Shown piece by piece: positions 6,332 to 13,035 of a DNA stretch of 39,231 nucleotides. Under the pieces are notes generated by a model. The model searched no databases. It was not told the DNA's origin and saw only the letters and a list, made by a program, of their open reading frames with translations. The stretch is taken from contig JAMPAU010000012.1 of the NCBI GenBank assembly GCA_023667045.1, positions 1 to 39,231 on the forward strand, written 5' to 3'. Numbering within the stretch: position 1 is the stretch's first letter; every line of letters starts with the position of its first letter. This stretch comes from Ruminococcus flavefaciens. GTDB lineage: Bacteria > Bacillota > Clostridia > Oscillospirales > Ruminococcaceae. The translations under genes were made by a program, and so were the position numbers.

Positions 6332-8545
6332 TTATTCAAGATTCATGAGTGTACCCATGAATACAGGGAGATAAGTTTCTGTATCTACAATGCAGTAAAC
6401 AAAAGGTCTGTCAAGGATTATTTCCTTTTCAGCAGGCATTGCGGTACAATCATTTAACAGTACAGCGGTAACTGCTGATGCCTTTGTGCCTTCTTCAAAA
6501 ACGTCAATGTGGGTCTTGTGGATAACCTCGCTTATAAATTTAGGCTGTAATGCGAGCTTTGAGAAATCAGCATTATAATAATCGAATGCACTCGGCATAC
6601 CCATGTCAGAAAGTATCTTTACAAGTTCGCCGTCTGCCGTGCTGTAGTCATAGCTGAATTTCGGAATACCCGCACTGATATAGTCTGACTGTGGATTTGC
6701 AAGGACATTGTGGAGCGATTCGGGAGTAAGACCCTTTACATAGTCTACAACGGTAATATCTTCGTCCGGCAGAAGTACAGCAAAGGCATAACGATTGCCC
6801 TTATAGTATTTATAGAAACCCTCTGCATTGTCGTCCTTAAGGTAGTAGGATTCTGACGACATCATCATGTCGGCTTCTTGAATATCTCCGTTGTAGTTCT
6901 GGAAATTATATTTTATAACGTCGTCTTCCGTGTATGGTTTTTTCCATTTAGCGTCAAAGGTAACGGCGTTTATAAGCATCATAACGCATTCGTCCTGTAT
7001 TTCATCAATGACTGACGGTATCATGTGGTCGGTGTTGGTGTCTACCCACTTGTTTACTTCTTCAATAGTTTTTTCATCAAAAGGTGCTGTAAAGATTTCG
7101 GCATTGTAGTAATCAACAACGCTCTGTAAAAATTCGGGGTACGGACTTATACGTGCCTCGTTGTTGCGTGTCCATACGGAGTTAGCAGTAAGGAGCTTGC
7201 ACTTGTCGTCATTCGGCTGGCTAGTTCTTTGTGTGTAGAGGTATTTGTTGAGGTCGTCGAAATCAATTCCACCGCCTATGACGTTTTCAAATTCTTCCTT
7301 TGTAACGCCGTCAGCACCGTTTCCGGTCATAGCAAGTGCCTGTACTACTGAATATGGCGATACAAGGACGTTTTGGCTCTCTGAGACTGTATTCTGGAAA
7401 AGTTCAAGGGCAAAATCTGTCTGACCGTTTATGAAAGTATCATCAGCTTCCTTGCCCTGTACCTCTGCTGACTTTATATCAGCGGTAAGATTTACAATTT
7501 CTGTAGAGACAGGCAAACCAGCTTCAATTTTTTCAACAAGAGCTTTTTTCATGAAATACAAATCAAATACATCAACATATCCGTCGTTGTTTATGTCACC
7601 AGTGCCGTCAGCGATAGAACCTCTGCCCATGAGCCAGTTATTGAGCGTTACAACGTCGGCTACAGTGAAGATACCGTCGCCGTTAATGTCTTCGCCCATA
7701 TTTTTTTCGGTGATTGCTACAAAGTTAATACCGTGTTCTACAGCGAACGCCTCTACCTTGCTACCAGCGACGGACTTTATAGTAGTATTTTTGAAGTTCA
7801 CGGCAAAGTCGTGCAGTTCGCAGTCTGGATTATTTATAGTAACCATTTTAAGAGTTGACGGAAAAGCATTCATGCCAATAGTGGCGACGCTTTCCGGCAG
7901 AGTGATATAATCTATACTTGTACAGCCGTTGAAAGTATTCGCTTCAATTGAGGTCACGCCGTCGGGAATATTTATCTCTGTGAGACCTAAACAGTCATGA
8001 AAAGCCTGCTCTTTGATTCTTGTCACAGAATCGGGGATATTTACTTTCGTGAGACTGCTACAGCCATAAAATGCCCTTGTGCCGATACTGGTTACATTTT
8101 CAGGGATTCTGATTGATTTAAGGGATTTGCAGTTAATAAATGTCTCGTCATCAATTCTTGTCACATCTTCCGGAATATTGACTGTTTCAAGTGCCGTACA
8201 CTGATAGAAAGCCTGTTTGTCGATAGTCGTCACTGTACTGGGGAGGACTATTTCCGTGACATTGGTATTTCCGGCGAATGCGTGTTCACCGATATACTTA
8301 ACCGGCAGACCTGCTATTTCTTCCGGCACTTCAATTTTACCGCTTGCATTTGTTGCAACGGCAGTAATCTGAATATATCTTCCTAAATTTTTATACTGGT
8401 AAATATCATAGTATTCAGTTTTTACCGGCTGTTCAACAACAACACTGCTGTCAGCACTTGCGTTAAATATCGGTGGTATGTAACCGGACATCTGTGCTGT
8501 CATACAGAGACACATTACAGCGGTAAGGATTTTTTTAGTTTTCAT
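6332..8545 (-). CDS. secreted serpin with leucine-rich repeats and dockerin
   Basis: A 737-residue modular secreted protein. Signal peptide about 1-31. Residues about 68-255 are BspA-type leucine-rich repeats (units like VTSIGTRAFYGCSSLTKVNIP, trimmed here to their pattern: I..RAF..C..L..VNIP). Residues 285-340 are a dockerin with two calcium loops (DINGDGIFTVADV, DINNDGYVDVFDL). Residues about 365-737 are a full serpin. The reactive-loop hinge is EEGTKASAVTA (684-694), matching the inhibitory pattern with an unusual Lys at P13. Counting 17 residues from E684 puts P1 at Cys700 and P1' at Thr701, though P1 could be a neighbour. A strong AGGAGG precedes the ATG. It is probably a suicide inhibitor of serine or cysteine proteases, tethered to the cellulosome. 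Dockerin-serpins are known in Clostridium thermocellum. The LRR part may bind a surface partner. Confidence 0.92.
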   Translation of the reverse strand: MKTKKILTAVMCLCMTAQMSGYIPPIFNASADSSVVVEQPVKTEYYDIYQYKNLGRYIQITAVATNASGKIEVPEEIAGLPVKYIGEHAFAGNTNVTEIVLPSTVTTIDKQAFYQCTALETVNIPEDVTRIDDETFINCKSLKSIRIPENVTSIGTRAFYGCSSLTKVNIPDSVTRIKEQAFHDCLGLTEINIPDGVTSIEANTFNGCTSIDYITLPESVATIGMNAFPSTLKMVTINNPDCELHDFAVNFKNTTIKSVAGSKVEAFAVEHGINFVAITEKNMGEDINGDGIFTVADVVTLNNWLMGRGSIADGTGDINNDGYVDVFDLYFMKKALVEKIEAGLPVSTEIVNLTADIKSAEVQGKEADDTFINGQTDFALELFQNTVSESQNVLVSPYSVVQALAMTGNGADGVTKEEFENVIGGGIDFDDLNKYLYTQRTSQPNDDKCKLLTANSVWTRNNEARISPYPEFLQSVVDYYNAEIFTAPFDEKTIEEVNKWVDTNTDHMIPSVIDEIQDECVMMLINAVTFDAKWKKPYTEDDVIKYNFQNYNGDIQEADMMMSSESYYLKDDNAEGFYKYYKGNRYAFAVLLPDEDITVVDYVKGLTPESLHNVLANPQSDYISAGIPKFSYDYSTADGELVKILSDMGMPSAFDYYNADFSKLALQPKFISEVIHKTHIDVFEEGTKASAVTAVLLNDCTAMPAEKEIILDRPFVYCIVDTETYLPVFMGTLMNLE

Positions 8546-8664
8546 AATAAGCTCCTCCTTGAATTTGTATGTTTTAATTTTTTCGCCTTCATAATGTATA
8601 ACGTCTGAGCAGGTGCAGATGTGCGGATTTTTATTGTAAATTGTTTATTAATAATTTAGAAATT

Positions 8665-9075
8665 TTATTCAATATAGTTTGCACCGTCGGGGAGGTCGTC
8701 CGGCGAAATCCATTTTATATTATAATGTATACTTCCAGTTGTGACAAACTCGCATATACACTGCCATGCGATTTCGGGAGGAATAAAAAGCCCTGCTGAA
8801 ACATAAAGCCCGTCGCCCCATACGTCAACGAGTTCTTCGAGATTGTTTTTGTCGTGGAGTGACAGGTTTGTTTTTCCGTCGCTATGGTAGGCTAAAAATA
8901 CGCCGTACTCTTTCACGGAAGCTAATGCAATACCAATACAGTTTTCCCTATCGTCGATATATCCGCAACAGTCCATGAATCTGTCGGGATATAAAAATTC
9001 TTTCAGTTCTTCGAGAGTTTCGCCCTCAAAATGAACATACTCATCTTCAGTCATATCAATATCATAAGTTATCAT
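8665..9075 (-). CDS. Imm1-like immunity protein
   Basis: A 136-residue acidic soluble protein. The C-terminal half has the pattern I associate with Imm1: VWGDGLYVSAGLFIPPEIA, then a helix with CICEFVTTG, then IKW. Imm1 proteins neutralise nuclease or deaminase toxins of polymorphic toxin systems, but no toxin gene is in view. The start is uncertain. ATG at 9075 overlaps the upstream gene by 14 nt, and an in-frame TTG lies three codons earlier. The overlap makes it the second gene of an operon with the helical-repeat protein upstream. Confidence 0.6.
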   Translation of the reverse strand: MITYDIDMTEDEYVHFEGETLEELKEFLYPDRFMDCCGYIDDRENCIGIALASVKEYGVFLAYHSDGKTNLSLHDKNNLEELVDVWGDGLYVSAGLFIPPEIAWQCICEFVTTGSIHYNIKWISPDDLPDGANYIE

Positions 9076-10399
9076 AGTTTTCAACCAGCTTTCTTATATC
9101 GTTGTTGCAGTCCCATGAACATTCGGACTTTATTTCTTCTGTGAAAAGATTACGCCGGATTAATTCTTCAACGGCACTTTCACGACAGCATGAACACATA
9201 GATTTTTCATACACAAAATATACAAACTCGTCGGGGAGTGTTTCTATATTGTTGACGATTTCCAAAACAATATTATGCCACCCCGAACTATTTTCACGGT
9301 TAATTTTAAAACGTTTAATAATATCGAGCAGAAAATCCTTGTCGTCAGGGGAGAAGTTATTAATAAGAATTATTATAAACTCCAACGGGAAGTTTTTTCT
9401 GTACCGCTTTAATTTTTTAAGTGCAAAGTCGTGCAGACAGTCAGCTTTTAAGTAGGTCATTGCGTCAAATGCACTTCTGCGGAGATTTTCGTTTTCTGAG
9501 GTTGCATAGTCAATCAGTATTTCTGGTGACAGCGGAAAAGGGTTTGAGAAAAACGTAAAGGCACGGAGCAGGTCGGCTTTTTTGTTAAGGTCTTTTTCTG
9601 AAACAACAGCCTCTGCAACCTTGATTTTTTCCGACTTTTCTGCACGTCCTAATGATATTACATCACTGCGGTTTGTTTTTTCTTTTTCAATAAATTCCTC
9701 TGCTGAGAGAGTTTTTCTTTTGCTTGGACGGTCTTCTTCTTCCTTGTGAAACATCACACGACTGAAACGTCTTATTGCGGTATTGTCATGGCTGAGAACG
9801 TCCAGTTTTTCCGAAAGATATTTTTCGCCGTACTTTTCACAGGCACAGCTCCAGAACCAACTAAACCGCCATTTTAAATCGTCGTCCGGTACTCTCCAAC
9901 GACGTATGAAAAAATTCCCTATATCCTCGAATATTTTAAGAGTGCGTTCAATGTTGCTGTTCTGCATTATTACTATTATAATGTATTCATAGCACTGAGA
10001 TACTTCATTTGCACGGACACTCCACCTCAGCGACATGAGCAGGTTATAAAGCTGACTGTACTTTTCTTCAATGGCGTTTTTTGCGGAAACATCGTCGTAA
10101 TCTTCCGAAAAGAGTTCTATGAAGTCGCACAGATGATTTATCGTGTGCCATTCGTCAGAGACTTTCGGTGAAAGAAATTTTTCTATTGCGGGTTGCAGAA
10201 AATAATTGTAGTCTTCATACTGCAATGCGAGATTATACATGAAAAGCCCCCGTGAACCCTCGCACTGTAGGTCATAGGTTATGTCGTTTAAACAACCATA
10301 TAGGACTATATCTTTAAAGTTTTCAAGTTCGCTGTCTTTTGCAGAAAAGCACCGTCCGTGACCGCACAGCATATACTGTCTGAAATCTTCTCTGTTCAT
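9062..10399 (-). CDS. hypothetical HEAT-like helical repeat protein
   Basis: A 445-residue soluble protein, mostly helical. The C-terminal half contains HEAT-like units (LRRSAFDAMTYLKADCLHDFALKKL, shown here by its ends LRRSAF and LKKL), and there is a charged linker around residues 215-260. I start it at the ATG at 10399 behind GGAGG. The frame is open for another 68 codons upstream, but that stretch crosses the promoter and the divergent promoter region. The final CSWDCNNDIRKLVENY repeats the pattern of the preceding repeat. The family is unknown to me. Coupling to an Imm1-like gene suggests a toxin-related or stress-related role, which is inference only. Confidence 0.7.
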   Translation of the reverse strand: MNREDFRQYMLCGHGRCFSAKDSELENFKDIVLYGCLNDITYDLQCEGSRGLFMYNLALQYEDYNYFLQPAIEKFLSPKVSDEWHTINHLCDFIELFSEDYDDVSAKNAIEEKYSQLYNLLMSLRWSVRANEVSQCYEYIIIVIMQNSNIERTLKIFEDIGNFFIRRWRVPDDDLKWRFSWFWSCACEKYGEKYLSEKLDVLSHDNTAIRRFSRVMFHKEEEDRPSKRKTLSAEEFIEKEKTNRSDVISLGRAEKSEKIKVAEAVVSEKDLNKKADLLRAFTFFSNPFPLSPEILIDYATSENENLRRSAFDAMTYLKADCLHDFALKKLKRYRKNFPLEFIIILINNFSPDDKDFLLDIIKRFKINRENSSGWHNIVLEIVNNIETLPDEFVYFVYEKSMCSCCRESAVEELIRRNLFTEEIKSECSWDCNNDIRKLVENYDNL

Positions 10400-10427
10400 A
10401 AATACCTCCGTTTTAACAGTTGATTTT

Positions 10428-10456
10428 ATTATAGCACTTTTACAGCAATCTGTCAA
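10428..10456 (-). promoter_or_regulatory. promoter of the helical-repeat/Imm1-like operon
   Basis: Minus-strand TTGACA (10451-10456), 17-nt spacer, TATAAT (10428-10433). Its -35 box lies six bases from the -35 box of the divergent promoter at 10463. Confidence 0.85.
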
Positions 10457-10462
10457 ATAATG

Positions 10463-10491
10463 TTGACTTTTTATATTAAATATGGTATAAT
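10463..10491 (+). promoter_or_regulatory. promoter of the 10520 operon
   Basis: TTGACT (10463-10468), 17-nt spacer, TATAAT (10486-10491), directly ahead of the ribosome site at about 10504-10517. Confidence 0.85.
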
Positions 10492-10519
10492 CAGTTGAAT
10501 TTAAGAGGAGCAGGGGAGT

Positions 10520-10837
10520 ATGTTTGGGACAAGAGTTGATATTGTGAGCGTTGAAAATGGTTATGCAAGCTTTGAACTTGTTGACTGTCACGGAGTATGT
10601 CATTTTTTCCGTGAAAAACTATCATCTGTAAAGTTATACTATTACGATTCGGGCAGTCTGACCGGTGACGGCACAATAAGATGTAAAATAATAAAAAGCA
10701 AGGAAAATACTTATGTAATTGATACATCTGAACCGGATAATATTAAGTCAGTTGACGGACTGCATGAATTTGAAGTCAAAAAATCGGGTACAGGTAGACT
10801 TCTGAAATGGCAGTACAATAACAGCAAGTCGGATTAA
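10520..10837 (+). CDS. hypothetical small beta-rich protein
   Basis: A 105-residue soluble protein that I do not recognise. Alternating hydrophobic residues (VDIVSVENGYASFELVD, then VKLYYYDSG) suggest a small beta barrel or sandwich. Its start is supported by AGGGGAG and a good promoter. A gap of 22 nt separates it from the DUF4291 gene, so the two are probably co-transcribed. No function is assigned. Confidence 0.65.
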   Translation: MFGTRVDIVSVENGYASFELVDCHGVCHFFREKLSSVKLYYYDSGSLTGDGTIRCKIIKSKENTYVIDTSEPDNIKSVDGLHEFEVKKSGTGRLLKWQYNNSKSD

Positions 10838-10859
10838 GAAATATAAATGAGGTGGCATT

Positions 10860-11447
10860 ATGGAATATATAAAGGAAGTTTTTGCATCATACAACAGAAA
10901 GTATATCCGAATTTATCAGGCGTATAATTCAGTTATAGCAAATGAGGCTGTCAGACTACAGAATTTCGGGGACAGTTTTAACACCAACCGTATGACTTGG
11001 ATTAAGCCGTCGTTTCTGTGGCTTATGTACCGCTCAAATTGGGGTACTAAAAAGAATCAAGAGTGCATACTTGCTATTGACGTTCACCGTGATTTCTTTG
11101 ACCGTATGCTCGAAAGGGCTATACTCACTTCGCCGGATTCAAAGATTTTTGACGGCAACGAATGGGAAAAACAGTTCAAGAGTACTGCCGTTTACTGTCA
11201 GTGGGATTCAGACAGGTCGCTGGGCGGAAATCCTCTGAATCGTGGTGCTGTACAGTTAGGTATAAAAGGCGAGGCTCTGAGCGACTTCCTCGAAAACGGA
11301 ATATATAAAATAGAAGATTTAACGCCGACTGTCCGCAAATGGAATGAACGTCGCAAAAAGAGACAGCTAAGTATTACTGAGTTGCCGTCCGAAAAGATAT
11401 ATCCGGTTAATGACAGAAAAATCCGCAATCGGCTTGACATGAGATAA
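10860..11447 (+). CDS. DUF4291 family protein
   Basis: A 195-residue protein that follows DUF4291 closely: IRIYQAYNSVIANEA near the start, then NRMTWIKPSFLWLMYRSNWG (about 43-62), a conserved AIDVHRDFF, the QWDSDRSLGGNPL segment and the IEDLTPTVRK close. The family is widespread in bacteria and fungi, about 190-200 residues long and biochemically uncharacterised. The invariant Trp, Arg and Asp residues suggest an enzyme or a nucleic-acid-binding fold, but this is not established. The ATG follows GAGGTGG. The membrane-protein gene starts 4 nt after its stop. Confidence 0.85.
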   Translation: MEYIKEVFASYNRKYIRIYQAYNSVIANEAVRLQNFGDSFNTNRMTWIKPSFLWLMYRSNWGTKKNQECILAIDVHRDFFDRMLERAILTSPDSKIFDGNEWEKQFKSTAVYCQWDSDRSLGGNPLNRGAVQLGIKGEALSDFLENGIYKIEDLTPTVRKWNERRKKRQLSITELPSEKIYPVNDRKIRNRLDMR

Positions 11448-11451
11448 AATC

Positions 11452-12105
11452 ATGAATAATATAATAAAAATTGTAGTGAGTGTAATTTTATCGCTTGTGA
11501 TGATTTTCTGTAACGTTTCTTATGCATATGCACTTGACTTTGACCCAGATATGATTCATATATGTGCTGATGATGTCCTTGAAAATACGGTGTATATTGA
11601 TATTTTAGTGCCTTTGGACAAGGACAGCAACGACTATACAGATTTCAGAAGTCCGCCCTTGTGGTACGTTGAAAACGGCGAAAATAAACCGTTGCTTATT
11701 GATGAAGACAGTCAGATTGCCAAGTATAATGATAATGGTTATGGAAGTATAACTTTACATACAGAATATGTAAAGCAAGTTGAAATATATACCAGTGTGA
11801 TATGCCTTAATTATACAGTCGATAATATTTATGAAAAGTTTAAGGATTTCAAGGCAGTGTATGTTGATGAAAACGGCAATATACTTAAAATAACAGATAC
11901 TTTTTCAGTTGAATACAGTAGCAAAGACCCATATGCTTTTATTGTGAACGACAATAATCTTACACTGCGTATTTATGGTAGCAGTCCGATTGCAGAAATT
12001 AAGATTTTTATAATCATGTCTGTACCTGTCTTGTTACTGGTGATATTGTTGGTATTTATTGTATGGAAGTTCCGAAAGAAAAAAATACAGACTGGAAATA
12101 GATAA
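11452..12105 (+). CDS. hypothetical membrane-anchored extracytoplasmic protein
   Basis: A 217-residue protein. An N-terminal signal peptide (1-28, ending SYAYA) is followed by an extracytoplasmic domain (about 29-180) rich in Asp, Tyr and Asn. A single C-terminal membrane helix (about 184-206, MSVPVLLLVILLVFIVWKF) is followed by a short basic tail, so the bulk faces outside. I do not recognise the domain. It starts 4 nt after the DUF4291 stop and is probably co-transcribed. The ribosome site is weak, which suggests coupled translation. Confidence 0.7.
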   Translation: MNNIIKIVVSVILSLVMIFCNVSYAYALDFDPDMIHICADDVLENTVYIDILVPLDKDSNDYTDFRSPPLWYVENGENKPLLIDEDSQIAKYNDNGYGSITLHTEYVKQVEIYTSVICLNYTVDNIYEKFKDFKAVYVDENGNILKITDTFSVEYSSKDPYAFIVNDNNLTLRIYGSSPIAEIKIFIIMSVPVLLLVILLVFIVWKFRKKKIQTGNR

Positions 12106-12121
12106 AAATTACTATGGATAG

Positions 12122-12283
12122 TGCCATGAGCAGATTGAAAAACGGGGACGCATTCACAAAGCTGTACTTTCAGAAGAATATAAAGAGCTTCTTATGCTGT
12201 CGGACGGTCTTATTTCAGATATTTTCGATGATGAACTTTTTTCGCTTTACAGGGTTATCATTTTACCGTTGTTTCAGAATTGA
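12122..12283 (+). pseudogene. broken SUKH (SMI1/KNR4)-like immunity gene fragment
   Basis: The frame entered just after an in-frame TAG reads EKRGRIHKAVLSEEYKELL and continues MLSDGLISDIFDDELFSLY before a TGA. The LSEEYKELLMLSDG segment resembles the conserved SMI1/KNR4 (SUKH) signature of many immunity proteins. There is no start codon or ribosome site in this frame. An ATG-initiated frame (12114-12317) covers the same bases but has no such signature. I read this as a truncated and frame-damaged gene. The match is short, so the family call is tentative. Confidence 0.4.
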
Positions 12284-12350
12284 AGAAGACAGTCTGCTAG
12301 ATTTTCTGGAATACTGATACAACAATAACTGAAAAGAGGTAAAAATTATT

Positions 12351-12650
12351 ATGCAGACTATTATTATAACGCTCGATTCACGCAAAATGAAAAATCCAAA
12401 TCTGGATATACGCTATACTTTGCCGGACAGTCTTGAAAAAATCACTTCCGGCAGAATAACTGATAATGGTTACGACTACATAACAGATACGGTACTCGGC
12501 ATATGGCTCGCTACCGATAATGCAAAGGAAATGTTTCCGGCGGTGACTGATTTTATCAGAGGTGACAGTAATTTACAGTCGGCAGAAGTATATATTTCTG
12601 ACACGGAAAACGCTGAACTTAACCAGTGCCGGAAAGTATATCCTAATTGA
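12351..12650 (+). CDS. hypothetical small protein
   Basis: A 99-residue soluble protein, unrecognised. It opens with a likely beta strand (TIIITLDSRKM), followed by an acidic middle (DNGYDYITDTVLGIWLATD) and a C-terminal alpha-beta segment. No membrane segment or signal peptide is visible. An AAGAGG site lies about 10 nt upstream of the ATG. It stands in a run of small plus-strand genes that look like orphan immunity genes, but nothing in its sequence proves that role. Confidence 0.55.
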   Translation: MQTIIITLDSRKMKNPNLDIRYTLPDSLEKITSGRITDNGYDYITDTVLGIWLATDNAKEMFPAVTDFIRGDSNLQSAEVYISDTENAELNQCRKVYPN

Positions 12651-12792
12651 AAACACATAAAAATACTGCCAGTATTGTAAAATTTTTTTGAACGGACAAC
12701 CCTATGTCCAGTACTGTATGTATAATATAATTACAGAACGTTTTTCAGTGAACGGACTACATAAAATCAGATGGAAAGGAGCTGAAACGCCT

Positions 12793-12963
12793 ATGGGTAT
12801 ATTTGGAAACTTCGGAGACGGTATGCCTAAAAACAAGTCGCCACGTGCTAACGGCGGTCCTCTTGTAAAAAGCGGACCAACTGCCGGACAGGTAAGAAGC
12901 AGAAATAATGACGGTACATGGCGTAAAAAAAGAAGCGACGCTGGCATAAAAAGAAAACCGTAA
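12793..12963 (+). CDS. small basic hypothetical protein
   Basis: A 56-residue, strongly basic, Gly- and Asn-rich protein (opens MGIFGNFGDGMPKNKSP, ends in Arg and Lys). I start it at the ATG at 12793, which follows GGAAAGGAG; the frame is open upstream to 12688 without a ribosome site. The low complexity and charge suggest a nucleic-acid or ribosome contact or an unstructured protein. It ends just before the large hairpin at 12973-13035. No family is recognised. Confidence 0.55.
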   Translation: MGIFGNFGDGMPKNKSPRANGGPLVKSGPTAGQVRSRNNDGTWRKKRSDAGIKRKP

Positions 12964-12972
12964 GCAACCATA

Positions 12973-13035
12973 ACAACAAAATCATACAAAAAAACTGCCG
13001 GTATGCCCGACAGTTTTTTTGTATGATTTTGTTGT
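12973..13035. terminator. very long bidirectional terminator hairpin
   Basis: A perfect 25-bp inverted repeat (12973-12997 with 13011-13035) is continued, after one C-A mismatch, by three more pairs around a TATGC loop. Runs of seven A and seven T inside the arms give U-tracts in both directions. It separates the small plus-strand gene from the convergent histidine kinase gene. The kinase stop codon lies inside the left arm. Confidence 0.85.

Noticed and set aside
10400-10603. N-terminal extension of the helical-repeat gene by 68 codons
   Set aside because: It runs through a consensus promoter pair and has no ribosome site, whereas the ATG at 10399 follows GGAGG.
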